Positions 51,159 through 60,216 of a DNA stretch of 64,000 nt are shown piece after piece; within the stretch, counting starts at the first letter, position 1, and the number at the start of each line of letters is the position of its first letter. Below the pieces are notes generated by a model. The model searched no databases. It saw only the letters and a program-made list of their open reading frames with translations, and was not told the origin of the DNA. This DNA is from Aeromicrobium sp. PE09-221 (lineage in GTDB: Bacteria > Actinomycetota > Actinomycetes > Propionibacteriales > Nocardioidaceae): positions 1 to 64,000 of the forward strand of contig NZ_MIJB01000012.1 in the NCBI RefSeq assembly GCF_002174305.1, in the 5' to 3' direction. The translations under genes and the position numbers were made by a program.

Positions 51159-51922
51159 CAGGCGCGTCCCCCGCGCAGCGCGTCGACGAGGGCCTCGGGG
51201 GTCGGGCGTTCGAGCCGGGCGCGGATGCGGCCGTCGGCGAGTACCAGGACGTCGTCGGCGTAGCTGGCGGCGTCGATCTCGTGGGTGACCATGACGACGG
51301 TCTGGCCGAACTCGCGGCAGGAGCGTCGCAGGAAGTCCAGTACCTCGCGGGAGGACTCGCTGTCGAGGTTGCCGGTCGGCTCGTCGGCGAACACGATATC
51401 GGGGGTGGTGACGAGGGCGCGGGCGATGGCGACGCGCTGCTGCTGGCCGCCGGAGAGTTCGCTGGGGCGGTGGTCGAGGCGGTCCCGGATGCCGAGGACG
51501 TCGACGACATGGTCGAAGCGGTCTCGGGTGGCGTCGTCGGCGCGGCGCCCGGCGAGGTCGAGGGGGAGCCAGATGTTCTGGCGTGCGGTCAGCATCGGCA
51601 ACAGGTTGAAGGCCTGGAAGACGAAGCCGATGTGGTCGCGCCGGAAGCGGGTGAGGGCGGTGTCGTTCAGCGTCTGGAGGTGCTGGCCGCCGACGGTGAT
51701 GTCACCGCCGGTGGGGGTGTCGAGTCCGGCCAGGCAGTGCATCAGCGTCGACTTGCCGGACCCCGAGGGGCCCATGATGGCCGTGAATCGTCCGGCGGGG
51801 AGGTCGAGGTCGACACCGCGCAGGGCGTGGACCTCGGTGCTACCGCGCCCGTAGGTCTTGGTGAGGTCACGGGCCCGTGCTGCGGTGCCGGACAGGACGG
51901 AGGATGTCGCGGTCTGTGTCAT
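51158..51922 (-). CDS. ABC transporter ATP-binding protein, LolD/MacB type
   Basis: The protein has 254 residues. Walker A GPSGSGKST, signature LSGGQQQR, Walker B VFADEPTGNLD and the H-loop VMVTHEID are intact. The sequence ALRGVDLDLPAGRF and CLAGLDTPTGGDI places it in the MacB/LolD/FtsE branch that pairs with FtsX permeases. It is the first gene of the two-gene operon. Confidence 0.92.
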   Translation of the reverse strand: MTQTATSSVLSGTAARARDLTKTYGRGSTEVHALRGVDLDLPAGRFTAIMGPSGSGKSTLMHCLAGLDTPTGGDITVGGQHLQTLNDTALTRFRRDHIGFVFQAFNLLPMLTARQNIWLPLDLAGRRADDATRDRFDHVVDVLGIRDRLDHRPSELSGGQQQRVAIARALVTTPDIVFADEPTGNLDSESSREVLDFLRRSCREFGQTVVMVTHEIDAASYADDVLVLADGRIRARLERPTPEALVDALRGGRA

Positions 51923-52041
51923 ACCTCGACATTAGGAAAATCCCGTGGTTCCAGGCGTCGGTCGAGAGGCGGAAGCTGACGTGGTCCGCGGGCGGACACG
52001 GATCGCCGGTGTCCACCCACGGGATGACGTGGTGGGAGCCG

Positions 52042-52332
52042 TCAGCGGGCTCCGCGTTCGACGCTCGGGATCTCGGCGGGCCACGTGGTGGGGATGAGGT
52101 CGTCGATCGTGACGTCGAGGGCGCGGCAGAGCGAGACCAGTGTGGTGAGTCGCGGGTTCAGCGCGGCGCCGGGACGTGCGACGCCCTTCTCGAGCTTCTG
52201 ATACGTGAAGGTGGCGATATTGGCGGCCCGCGCGACCTTCTCCTGGCTCATGCCCTTGGCGAGCCGCGCGGCCTTGATGCGCGCGCCGATGTCGACCGCG
52301 AACTCATCCCAGGTGTAGTTGCTGCTGCTCAT
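52042..52332 (-). CDS. XRE-type HTH regulator (second of a pair)
   Basis: The protein has 96 residues. RIKAARLAKGMSQEKVARAANIATFTYQKLEKG is an XRE helix-turn-helix; RLTTLVSLCRALDVTIDDLIP completes the five-helix fold. It shares layout with the neighbour at 52399, including the C-terminal D-D/G-LLP end. No toxin gene is next to it. The pair may regulate the nearby ABC operon or each other. Confidence 0.8.
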   Translation of the reverse strand: MSSSNYTWDEFAVDIGARIKAARLAKGMSQEKVARAANIATFTYQKLEKGVARPGAALNPRLTTLVSLCRALDVTIDDLIPTTWPAEIPSVERGAR

Positions 52333-52398
52333 GCTGCCCTCTCAAGGTGGCCGTTTCAGAATTGTCACTTGCAGAATACCAATGGGATATCCCGGTGG

Positions 52399-52689
52399 TC
52401 ATGCGGACTCGCCTGAGTCCGGCAGCTCGGAGATGTCCTCGGTCGCCCAGGGGAGCGGAAGCAGGTCACCCGGCTGGATCTCGAGCACCGCACAGAGACG
52501 CTCGATCGCCTCGACCCGCGGTGCGAGCTCGAGGGGCGTGCCCTGTTCGAGCTTGGCGTAGTGCACCGAGGACAGACCGGCCTTCTGGGCGATGCTCTCG
52601 GCCGCTTCGCCACGTTGCTCCCGTGCCGCCCGTAGCACCGCGGAGGTGGTGTCGGTGTGGTCGTTCCAGTCGATGATGCGCTCTGCCAT
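52399..52689 (-). CDS. XRE-type HTH regulator (first of a pair)
   Basis: The protein has 96 residues: VLRAAREQRGEAAESIAQKAGLSSVHYAKLEQGTPLEL is the HTH, and RLCAVLEIQPGDLLPLPW the end of the domain. It is 66 bases upstream of a similar gene on the same strand, suggesting an old tandem duplication. The gap between them contains the palindrome GGGATATCCC. Confidence 0.78.
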   Translation of the reverse strand: MAERIIDWNDHTDTTSAVLRAAREQRGEAAESIAQKAGLSSVHYAKLEQGTPLELAPRVEAIERLCAVLEIQPGDLLPLPWATEDISELPDSGESA

Positions 52690-52816
52690 CGGATTCTCTC
52701 TTTGCGGATCGGTAGGCCCAACTGATGGAGGCCATCTGTATATGAGTCTGCACCATCACGAAAGCGGACGATGATGTGCCTCATCCTAGGGGTGTTGGCG
52801 GTTGTGGTCACCTGCT

Positions 52817-52921
52817 CTATCCCAAGGCCTCAGCGAGGGCCGCGACGAGGGTCAGGATGTGACCGGTTGTGGCCCGCTCACCCGACCGCAGACGGGCCAC
52901 GGATGGCCATATCGTGGACAT
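52817..52921 (-). CDS. Very small possible protein
   Basis: A 34-codon frame from ATG 52921 reads MSTIWPSVARLRSGERATTG, then HILTLVAALAEALG. Codon use is typical for the region. No ribosome site is clear and I recognise no family. It lies in the divergent gap before the helicase gene. It could be chance. Confidence 0.2.
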   Translation of the reverse strand: MSTIWPSVARLRSGERATTGHILTLVAALAEALG

Positions 52922-52935
52922 GGTGAAGGGATGGG

Positions 52936-55290
52936 ATGGTGGCTGAGCGGTTGCAGATGACCGAGGAGTTCTCCTCGGCTTTGTCGGTGCTCGAAGCGGG
53001 CGGCAATGTGTTCGTGACGGGCAAGGCCGGCACGGGCAAGTCCACGCTCATCCGGCATTTCCTCGCGGGCACTGAGCGCAATGTCGTGGTGGCGGCACCG
53101 ACCGGGATCGCGGCCCTGAATGTGGGCGGCTATACGCTGCACCGCCTGTTCGGCTTCACTACGACGACAGGAGTGGAGGAGGTGCGGGGTGGGCGGTACT
53201 CGCCTGGGCGGTTCACGAAGGCGTTGAAGGCACTGGACACGCTGATCGTGGACGAGGCGTCGATGGTGCGGGCGGATGCCTTCGACATGGTGGCGGCCGC
53301 CCTGGAGCGCTTCGGTCCCCGTCCGGGGGAGCCCTTCGGAGGGGTGCAGCTGGTGCTGGTGGGCGATCTGTTCCAGCTGCCGCCGGTGGTGCAGGAGGCG
53401 GAGGCGCCGCATTTCTCGTCCCGGTATGCCACGCCGTATTTCTTCTCGGCGGATTCCTTCGACCGGGCGAGGTTCCCGACGGTGTCGCTGACGCACGTCT
53501 TCCGTCAGCAGGGTGATGAGCAGCTGACCTCGATCCTCAATGCGATCCGCGAGGGGGTGCTGGTCGATCAGGCTCGCGAGGACCTGAACGCGCGGGTCGA
53601 TCCGGACTTCGTGCCGCCGGCCGATGAGTTCTGGCTGACCCTGGCGACCACCAACCGGATCGTCACGGCACGCAATCGGGAGCGGTTGGCCTTGCTGCCG
53701 GGGGAGGAGTTCGAGCAGCTCGCGCAGGAGTCCGGCGATCTCGGGACCTTCGATCCGCCGACTGATCGGGTGATCCGTTACAAGGTGGGCGCCCAGGTGA
53801 TGATGCTCAACAACGACCAGGCGGGGCGGTGGGTCAACGGCACGCTCGGCCGCATCGTCGAGGCTGGGTCGGATGGGGAGGTGACGGTCGAGCTCGCCGA
53901 CGGCGCGTATGTGGACGTGGAGCCGCATGTGTGGGAGGTGACGCGGCCGGTCGTCGACGGCGGATCGCTGCGTCATGAGGTGGTGGGGACGTACCGGCAG
54001 TTGCCGTTCAAGCTGGCCTGGGCGATCACGATTCACAAGAGCCAGGGGCAGACCCTCGATCGGCTGGTGGTCGATCTGTCCGGGGGGACCTTCGATGTGG
54101 GCCAGGTGTACGTGGCGTTGAGCCGGGCCACGTCGACCGAGGGGCTGGTGTTGAAGCGGCCGGTGTTCCCTCGGGATCTGAAGATCGACCGCCGGGTGAT
54201 GCGGTTCCTCCACGAGCCGGCAGCGGGGGGTGAGCGGAGGTTCTGCGCCTTCGAGGTGGCGTTCGTGGGTGACGAGGGGCGGATGTCGCGGCCTCGTCCG
54301 GTGGAGATCGCGGTGGCCTTCGACGATGGAACGGCGGTGAGCACCCTGATCAATCCCGAGCGTGATCTCGCCGGAGCCCGCTCGCAGTTCGCGATCACCG
54401 CCGATGATGTCCTGCTGGCCCCACGGCTGGCCGAGGCATGGGCGGTGCTGGCGCCCCTGCTGGAGGGGTTCACGCCAGTGGGGCCTGGGATCGACGAGGT
54501 GCTCGGCAAGCTGGACTTCGAGTTGAAGCGGGGCGGTGTGGTGGTGCCGATGCCGCTGGGTGTGGACGTGCCGTTGTCGAGGGAAGAGGTCCTGCGGTTG
54601 CGGTCGGCGGATGCGGTGGAGCGGGCCGAGGCGGTCTTGGCGGCGCATGTGCGGCGTGAGCCGGCCGAGGTCGCCTCCTCGGCCTTCGTGTTCGCCGAGT
54701 CATCGCTCGAGCCGAGTTATCTCCTGCCGCGGGTGCGGTTGGTGCGGCCGCCGGGTCCGGAGCGGTTGCCGACGATCTCGGCGATCGTGCAGGTCAGCAC
54801 GGCGCTCGGTGAGCTGCTGCTCGACGGTGTTCAGGCGGATGGGGCGCTCGATGAGTTGCATGCACCGGTGGTGCCTGAGGCGGTGGCGGCGCGGCTCGCG
54901 AGCGTGGTGTCGTCCGCGCCCGGCGTGTCGTCAGCGTTGGTCGAGCGGTTGCGGACGGTGGAGCGGTACCTGCGGGTGAGCTTCGTCGACGACCTGCTGT
55001 CCGAGCAGGCGCAGGCTCCGGGGGTGGCGGACCTGTTGGTGCCTGGAGCACGGGTGTGCTTCACCGGGACGGCGATGACTCCGGGTGGGCGGGTGCTGTC
55101 GCGTGAGGAGATGACAGCGATCGCCGAGCGTCAGGGTCTCGCGCCGGTGGGCAATGTCACCAAGACGAGGTGCGATGTGCTGGTGGTGGCCGAGCTGGGG
55201 ACGCAGTCGGGCAAGGCGCGCAAGGCGAAGCAGTTCGGCAAACCGGTGTTGTCGGCGGAGGAGTTCTTCGCCTGGGCAGGCGTCAGCTGA
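52936..55290 (+). CDS. PIF1-like helicase with DnaQ-like and BRCT domains
   Basis: The protein has 784 residues. Residues 1 to about 420 are a PIF1/RecD-type superfamily 1B helicase: Walker A VTGKAGTGKST (about 27-37), Walker B LIVDEASMV (about 102-110), QLVLVGDLFQLPPV, and the late motif AITIHKSQGQTLDRLVVDLS. About 435-545 resembles a DnaQ-type exonuclease (VEIAVAFDDGTAVSTLINPERD, FAITADDVLLAPRLAEAWAVL), but the first acidic residue is lost (CAFEVAF) and no HxAxxD is seen, so it is probably inactive. The last 90 residues are a BRCT domain (ARVCFTGTAMTPGGRVLSRE). Such a protein could remodel DNA ends or stalled forks. Confidence 0.88.
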   Translation: MVAERLQMTEEFSSALSVLEAGGNVFVTGKAGTGKSTLIRHFLAGTERNVVVAAPTGIAALNVGGYTLHRLFGFTTTTGVEEVRGGRYSPGRFTKALKALDTLIVDEASMVRADAFDMVAAALERFGPRPGEPFGGVQLVLVGDLFQLPPVVQEAEAPHFSSRYATPYFFSADSFDRARFPTVSLTHVFRQQGDEQLTSILNAIREGVLVDQAREDLNARVDPDFVPPADEFWLTLATTNRIVTARNRERLALLPGEEFEQLAQESGDLGTFDPPTDRVIRYKVGAQVMMLNNDQAGRWVNGTLGRIVEAGSDGEVTVELADGAYVDVEPHVWEVTRPVVDGGSLRHEVVGTYRQLPFKLAWAITIHKSQGQTLDRLVVDLSGGTFDVGQVYVALSRATSTEGLVLKRPVFPRDLKIDRRVMRFLHEPAAGGERRFCAFEVAFVGDEGRMSRPRPVEIAVAFDDGTAVSTLINPERDLAGARSQFAITADDVLLAPRLAEAWAVLAPLLEGFTPVGPGIDEVLGKLDFELKRGGVVVPMPLGVDVPLSREEVLRLRSADAVERAEAVLAAHVRREPAEVASSAFVFAESSLEPSYLLPRVRLVRPPGPERLPTISAIVQVSTALGELLLDGVQADGALDELHAPVVPEAVAARLASVVSSAPGVSSALVERLRTVERYLRVSFVDDLLSEQAQAPGVADLLVPGARVCFTGTAMTPGGRVLSREEMTAIAERQGLAPVGNVTKTRCDVLVVAELGTQSGKARKAKQFGKPVLSAEEFFAWAGVS

Positions 55291-55852
55291 GGAGTTCGGT
55301 TGGGGTCAGCCGTACGGGGAGCGGTTCGAGGGTCTCGAAGGCTTCGTCGCCGACCGCCCGCGCCGTCGCGTGGTAGTCGCCGTCGTCGAGGGTGAGGGCG
55401 CTGATGGAGGGCTCGTCGGGGTCGACGATCCAGTAGTGAGGGCATTGGGCTCGGGCGAGGCGGTCGCGTTTGAGCAATAGGTCGATCGAGCGGGTGGACG
55501 GCGAGAGGATCTCGACCGCTAGGAGCGGCGCGGTGGGCAGATCATGTTCGGTGACGTCGGTGCGGAGCGCGACCACGAGATCGGGCTGGATGACGGTGTC
55601 ATCGGCGAGGATGACGTCGACCGGTGCGTAAAGCACCTCGAGCTCGGGAGGGCAGGATGCACGCAGCGCTAGGTAGAGATTTCCACTCGCCCGCTGATGG
55701 GCGGTCCGCGGCGCGGGGCTCACGATGAGCACGCCGTCGATGAGCTCGTAGCGGTGGCCGTCATCGGGCATCGACTGGAGGTCGTCGCGCGTGAGGGCCC
55801 GTCCTCGCGGAAGTCCCAGGGGCTGGGCGGCCGGCGTGGTCATGGTCACCAT
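55283..55852 (-). CDS. Uma2 family PD-(D/E)XK nuclease
   Basis: The protein has 189 residues from ATG 55852. The Uma2 pattern is clear: HRYELIDGVLIV, QPDLVVAL with the Asp, LLAVEILSPSTRSIDLLLKRDRLA with Glu and Lys, YWIVDPDEPS. The family was first called DUF820 and is nuclease-like; it is abundant in cyanobacteria and actinobacteria with unknown targets. AGGAGG lies about 9 bases before ATG 55852; ATG 55843 is a close alternative. It overlaps the helicase 3' end by 8 bases. Confidence 0.85.
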   Translation of the reverse strand: MVTMTTPAAQPLGLPRGRALTRDDLQSMPDDGHRYELIDGVLIVSPAPRTAHQRASGNLYLALRASCPPELEVLYAPVDVILADDTVIQPDLVVALRTDVTEHDLPTAPLLAVEILSPSTRSIDLLLKRDRLARAQCPHYWIVDPDEPSISALTLDDGDYHATARAVGDEAFETLEPLPVRLTPTELLS

Positions 55853-56100
55853 CGTAGGTCTCCTCCTCGTCCATGACCACGAGTCAAGCGCCGGACGGTA
55901 GCCGGTCTCCAGGGCCTCACGTGATCTGTGGATGGCTGGACTTGTTCGAGAATCTGTGGATAGCCGACTGGAGGCGGAAGCGAAAACAACTTGGGCGGGC
56001 ACCTCACGGTGCCCGCCCAAGCCTGCTTGGTCGCGTGGAGAGCATACTCTCCCGGGGGTGACCATCGCGACCGGGTCCGGTGGCGTCGGTCCAGACTGCC

Positions 56101-56394
56101 TCATTCGGGCCGGTGGAAGACCCGCTTGGTGAGTGCTTGGACATCGCGGTCCAGATGGGTGAGCTTCGTGTTCGTGGTCTCGAGCTTCGCGCTGACTTCC
56201 GCGCGGAAGGACTCGAACTGCTGGTCGATGCCCTCGAAGCGATGGTCGATGCCTTCGAACCGGGCGTGAAGGCTGGCCATCTCGGCTTTGAGGAGTCGCG
56301 TGAACCAGCTGGTGATCAGTCCGGCGAGCGTGAAGAACACTGCGATCGTGCCGACGATCATGGCCCAAACCTGCGCCTCGTTCAACGTGATCAC
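56101..56394 (-). CDS. Small membrane protein with coiled coil
   Basis: The protein has about 97 residues from GTG 56394: one membrane helix (MIVGTIAVFFTLAGLITSWF) then a coiled coil with a repeated unit (ARFEGIDHRFEGIDQQFESF). The start is uncertain; a TTG at 56430 would extend it by 12 residues. Similar single-helix plus coiled-coil proteins are common and uncharacterised. Confidence 0.6.
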   Translation of the reverse strand: MITLNEAQVWAMIVGTIAVFFTLAGLITSWFTRLLKAEMASLHARFEGIDHRFEGIDQQFESFRAEVSAKLETTNTKLTHLDRDVQALTKRVFHRPE

Positions 56395-56546
56395 CTCTCC
56401 AGTGTGGATTACTGGTGCCGAGCCTGCCAAGGGATCGACCGGTGAGCCAGCGGGTGACCCGGGGTTGTGGATGGCCTTGACGGGCGGCCTTCCTGTGGAC
56501 GATCGCTCAGTGCTCGAGCGCGCGAAATTGAGCTAAGGTTCCGTTT

Positions 56547-57326
56547 ATGCGACGAATCCTGCTGGCCCCGGTGGTGGCGGTGGCCCTCGGGGTCGTGTCG
56601 GCCTGTACCGAGGATCCTGTTCAGCAGGGCAGGCAGGAATCGAGTGCTGATGTGGATGCGCGCGGCGACCTCGAGTTGACCCAGGAGAACTTCGTCCAGG
56701 AGGTCAAGGCCGCACTCGTGGAGGCGGGCACCGTCGAGTTGACGTGGACCAATTCGATCGGTGATCAGGAGATCGCGGTGGAGGGCCGCATGGTGATCGC
56801 CGAGGATGCGGGGGACCGCGCGGCAGCGCTCACGATGGACCTGCCCGGCCCGGGCGGTCCGGGTGCTTCGCAGCTGGATCTGAGATTGGTCGATGAGGTC
56901 GTCTATGTGAACCTGGGCCAGGCGACGGACGATGACTTCTATCGCGTAGAGGTGAACGGTGACTCGGCGCAGGACGCGGAGGACTTCATCGCGATGCTCG
57001 ATCAGGCCGACCCCGTTCACCAGCTGGAGATCCTGCGTGATGCGGTGACCGGGTTCTCCGAGGACGGCGATGGCGGCGAGATCGACGGTGTCTCGACGAC
57101 GCGCTACGTGCTGACCGTCGATTCGATGGCGATGCGCGAGGCGCAGGGTCTTGATCCGGAGGGCACGATCGAGCTGCCGCGGAACGTCGATTACGTCTTC
57201 TCTATCGGACCGGACCTTCTCCCGCGGCGTATGGAAGTGGAGATCCCCTCGGCGGGGGCCTCGACGATGGAATGGCGTCGCTGGGGTCAGGACGCCGTGA
57301 TCGAGACGCCGGATGGCGCTCTGTGA
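56547..57326 (+). CDS. Secreted lipoprotein, LppX/LprAFG-like
   Basis: The protein has 259 residues. The signal ends in a lipobox, VVSAC (Cys20), so it is lipid-anchored outside the cytoplasmic membrane. The mature part (VELTWTNSIGDQEIAVEGRM, DEVVYVNLGQATDDDFYRV, VSTTRYVLTVDS) resembles LppX/LprG-type folds, half-barrels that carry lipids to the cell envelope in mycobacteria. TAAGGT lies 7 bases before the ATG. The family match is by pattern and is only moderately sure. Confidence 0.7.
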   Translation: MRRILLAPVVAVALGVVSACTEDPVQQGRQESSADVDARGDLELTQENFVQEVKAALVEAGTVELTWTNSIGDQEIAVEGRMVIAEDAGDRAAALTMDLPGPGGPGASQLDLRLVDEVVYVNLGQATDDDFYRVEVNGDSAQDAEDFIAMLDQADPVHQLEILRDAVTGFSEDGDGGEIDGVSTTRYVLTVDSMAMREAQGLDPEGTIELPRNVDYVFSIGPDLLPRRMEVEIPSAGASTMEWRRWGQDAVIETPDGAL

Positions 57327-57377
57327 GGGCTGAACCGTCGGAATGGTCCACGAACGGATCGATGGCGCGAGAAGGCG

Positions 57378-58505
57378 TCAGCGGCCGAGGGCGGTGAGGA
57401 CGCGCTCGCGCACGATCTCCTCGGCCTCGTGATTGCGGTTCCGCGCCTCGGCGACGAGCGGCTGTACCCGCTGTCGAGATTCGGCCAGCTCCCGCCTGTT
57501 CAGCCATGGCCAGGGTGGGCGGGGGATGTCGAGGGAGTCCAGGAAGTGACCGGTCACCTGGCCCGGCCAGGAGCGCGTACTGGTGTCGGAGCGGCCCAGG
57601 TGGGTCCTACGCGAGAGGGTGCCGAAGAGGTCGAGGCTGGCGTCGACGAGGACGATGCGGTCGGGGTCGTAGTGCTCGCGCGACTTGTACGCCTCGAAGG
57701 ACTTGACCTGCACGCCGATGACCTGTGCTCGCGGGACGTCGAATACGAGGAAGTCCGCATTGGCCGCGCCTGCGTAGGCCTCGAACTGGGGAGGGGCGGG
57801 GAGCACGGTGAGTCCCGGCTCGGTGCGGGCCACGCTGAGAAGTGTGATGAGCGCGTCGGCCTCGGCGAGGTTGCCGGTGATGGCCTGTCGGAGGGGTTCG
57901 ACTGCCGGGAGGTAGAGCGCTTGGGCCGCGTAGAGGCGGCGTCGATGCTCGATGGTGACGGAGGCGTTGTTGGCGAGTCCGATCTGTGAGCGCAGCGAGG
58001 CATCGGGGTGGAGGGCGCCGCCGGTCAGTATCGCGTGCCATTGGGATTGTGTGTGCCCGAACATCTGCACGGTCCAGACGCCTCCGCTGAGGATCCGGGC
58101 GTAGTGCTGTTGATCGACGGTGAGTAGCGGTTCCTCCTCGTAGCGCTCGGCGCGGTCGGGCGGCAGTCCCTCCGTGGTCTCGCGGACGAAGTCGGCGAGC
58201 ACGCGCTGGTTCCGGTCGAGGTCGGGCACCGTCGGGGTCTCGGAGATGGAGGCGAGGACTCTTTCATGGTGCTGGTGGACCACGGTGTCCAGGGAGAGGG
58301 CTCGACTGACGTAGAGATCGCTGAGGCGCCTGGCGTCGGCAGGGGGCATCAGGGCACCGGACTGGAGTCGGCGGTAGAGGCGTTGGCCGAACCGCGCGAG
58401 GAAGTCGTGCATCTCGATGAGCTCGGCGGGGGCGAGCTGCGTCCTGGCCCATGGGTTCTCGGGGACCTCGGGCCGATACGCCTCGGCGAAGCTGCGAAAG
58501 TCCAC
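57378..58505 (-). CDS. Protein with PD-(D/E)XK-like nuclease core
   Basis: The protein has 375 residues from GTG 58505, which has TAAGGA about 7 bases upstream; ATG 58589 is an alternative. Most of the chain is helical. The part near residue 251 reads NADFLVFDVPRAQVIGVQVKS: Asp251, then Gln266-x-Lys268 on the next strand, the layout of a PD-(D/E)XK nuclease with Gln in place of Glu. No methyltransferase or other restriction gene is adjacent. Function unknown; a nuclease role is inferred. Confidence 0.55.
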   Translation of the reverse strand: MDFRSFAEAYRPEVPENPWARTQLAPAELIEMHDFLARFGQRLYRRLQSGALMPPADARRLSDLYVSRALSLDTVVHQHHERVLASISETPTVPDLDRNQRVLADFVRETTEGLPPDRAERYEEEPLLTVDQQHYARILSGGVWTVQMFGHTQSQWHAILTGGALHPDASLRSQIGLANNASVTIEHRRRLYAAQALYLPAVEPLRQAITGNLAEADALITLLSVARTEPGLTVLPAPPQFEAYAGAANADFLVFDVPRAQVIGVQVKSFEAYKSREHYDPDRIVLVDASLDLFGTLSRRTHLGRSDTSTRSWPGQVTGHFLDSLDIPRPPWPWLNRRELAESRQRVQPLVAEARNRNHEAEEIVRERVLTALGR

Positions 58506-58850
58506 GGGGTTCCTTAGTAGGCCGAACCCTGTGTGGGCTCGATGATTCAACGATGTCCAGCGTGACAGGTGATGGTCAGCCGAGGTCATTCTATAGGTGA
58601 TGTGGCGGGTCGAAGGCGGAGCCGATCGGGGGTCGCGAGGGCGATTTTTTATCACCAGATGACAACTTCGGGTTACAGACATCAGACGATCATCCGAGTT
58701 TGGCGATTTCGCTTGCGCGTGAGGTTCATCACAGGTCATGGTGTGGCTCATGACACATCGGACGCAGCGGTCCACTCCGCTCCCCTCGCCGGCCGGCCCC
58801 CGCCGCACCGGACTGCGGCCGAGTGAGGTTCAGACACCACAGGAGGATGT
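58506..58850. other. Divergent gap of 345 bases
   Basis: Contains promoters for the nuclease-like gene (minus) and the secreted-protein cluster (plus). GTGAGGTTCA occurs twice in direct orientation (58719-58728 and 58823-58832), the second just before the AGGAGG ribosome site of the next gene; it could be a regulator site. No gene is seen. Confidence 0.5.
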
Positions 58851-59570
58851 ATGAAGAGCGTTGTGTCATCGAGGCGGCGTCGGTCGACGATCGTCGCGAG
58901 TGCGATCGCGGTCATGGCTGGTCTGGTCTTCGCGGCAGGCGCGCCGGCCAATGCGCAGCAGGCCAATCCCACATTGAATGTCGACTATGACGCGGTGGGC
59001 AGCACCCACATCGGTGCGGGGGTCAATGCCTCCATGCCGATCGGCCCGACGACGCTGAAGTCGAAGCTGGACGTCGTCACCGGTGAGATCGTCGACGGCT
59101 CGATGGATATCCCGAGCCAGGTCATGGAGTTCAGCATCCTCGGTATTCCTGCCCAGGCGCGGGTCACGATGACCCAGGCCGGCCCGCTGACCGGTGCTCT
59201 GCTGCAGACCGACCAGCTCGGCAAGGCACGGCTGGAGTCGAATGTCTCGTACAACATCAAGATCAGCGACGTGAAGGCGCGCGTGCTCGGCATCTGGTGG
59301 CCGCTCGCCGTGGGCAGCAACTGCCGCACGATCGATCCGGTGAACATCTCGGCGAGCACGCCCGAGGGTGAGTTCTTCACGATCAACGACGGCGGCCGGG
59401 TGACCGCGACGTACACGATCGGCAACCTCACCGGTTGCGCGCCGTTGAACTTCTTCGACATCCCCGGATTCTTCCCCTGGTTCGGTTCGATCCCGCTCAA
59501 CGCGATCGTTCCGGGCAGCAACAACACCCTGGACCTGCAGCTGTCGAACCCCCGCATGGGCGGTGTGTGA
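58851..59570 (+). CDS. Secreted protein, unrecognised family
   Basis: The protein has 239 residues. A twin-basic start and signal peptide (RRRSTIVASAIAVMAGLVFAAG, cleavage after PANA near residue 37) give an exported chain of about 200 residues. It is mostly beta by pattern (STHIGAGVNASMPIGPTTLKSKLDV, ARVTMTQAGPLTG). Two cysteines (GSNCRTIDP, LTGCAPLNF) could form one disulfide. AGGAGG precedes the ATG. It starts a run of secreted proteins. No enzyme motif is visible; it may be a cell-envelope or matrix protein. Confidence 0.75.
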   Translation: MKSVVSSRRRRSTIVASAIAVMAGLVFAAGAPANAQQANPTLNVDYDAVGSTHIGAGVNASMPIGPTTLKSKLDVVTGEIVDGSMDIPSQVMEFSILGIPAQARVTMTQAGPLTGALLQTDQLGKARLESNVSYNIKISDVKARVLGIWWPLAVGSNCRTIDPVNISASTPEGEFFTINDGGRVTATYTIGNLTGCAPLNFFDIPGFFPWFGSIPLNAIVPGSNNTLDLQLSNPRMGGV

Positions 59571-59655
59571 GACCGCTGAGGAAAGGCGCTGGCCATGGCA
59601 TGGGATTGGCGGGCGCCAGCACTCCACAACAACACAACGATGTGAGGAGAACACG

Positions 59656-60216
59656 ATGAACAGCATTATCAAGAAGACCCTGGTTGCCGCGGGAACCGGT
59701 GTCGGCGCCCTGGCCACGGTCGCGGCGATGTCCAGCCCGGCCAGCGCCGCGACGGTGGATGTCTACTTCGAGGGCAACGGCATCGACTTCACCGCTGTCC
59801 AGGCGGGTCAGACGCTGTCCTGCCCGCAGTTCGATCTGGGTGGCACCTACGACGATGTCACGGGATCCGGTGTGCTCGACGACCTGACGGCGAGTGGTTG
59901 CACCAACCCGATCGCCGGGTCCACGTCGGTCGTCCCGAATGGCACTTGGGAGTTCGAGGGTGACTCGTCCGGAGCGGCGACGATCTCGGAGATCACCGCT
60001 ACGGTCACGGCGGCAGGCTGTGTCTTCGATGTCGCCGGCTCGGTTAACGGCACCTTCAACGAGGGCTCGCAGACCTTCGAGGTGGGCACGTCGGCGGTCC
60101 AGATCTCGAACACCCCGTCGGGCTTCCTCTGCCCGATCCTCGGTGTTGCTCAGGGTCAGGACATCGAGATCGATGGCAGCTGGACCAACACGGGCGGCAC
60201 GATCATTCTCCCGTGA
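59656..60216 (+). CDS. Secreted four-cysteine family protein, paralogue 1
   Basis: The protein has 186 residues. The signal peptide ends SPASA (about residue 30). The mature domain has a fixed pattern: FEGNGIDFTAVQAGQTLSC, ASGCTNPIAG, AAGCVFDVAGSV, SGFLCPILGVAQGQDIEI, SWTN. Four cysteines are conserved in all three copies here and probably form two disulfides. It is a small all-beta domain by pattern. I recognise no named family. AGGAG lies 8 bases before the ATG. Confidence 0.8.
   Translation: MNSIIKKTLVAAGTGVGALATVAAMSSPASAATVDVYFEGNGIDFTAVQAGQTLSCPQFDLGGTYDDVTGSGVLDDLTASGCTNPIAGSTSVVPNGTWEFEGDSSGAATISEITATVTAAGCVFDVAGSVNGTFNEGSQTFEVGTSAVQISNTPSGFLCPILGVAQGQDIEIDGSWTNTGGTIILP

Noticed and set aside
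52852-54648. 598-codon open frame on the minus strand
   Set aside because: It lies opposite the helicase gene, is dominated by Arg/His/Pro/Gln and has no domain; it is a codon-bias shadow.
55283-55852. Uma2 gene as a transposase or sign of an insertion sequence
   Set aside because: The family is nuclease-like but no inverted repeats or second orf are present.
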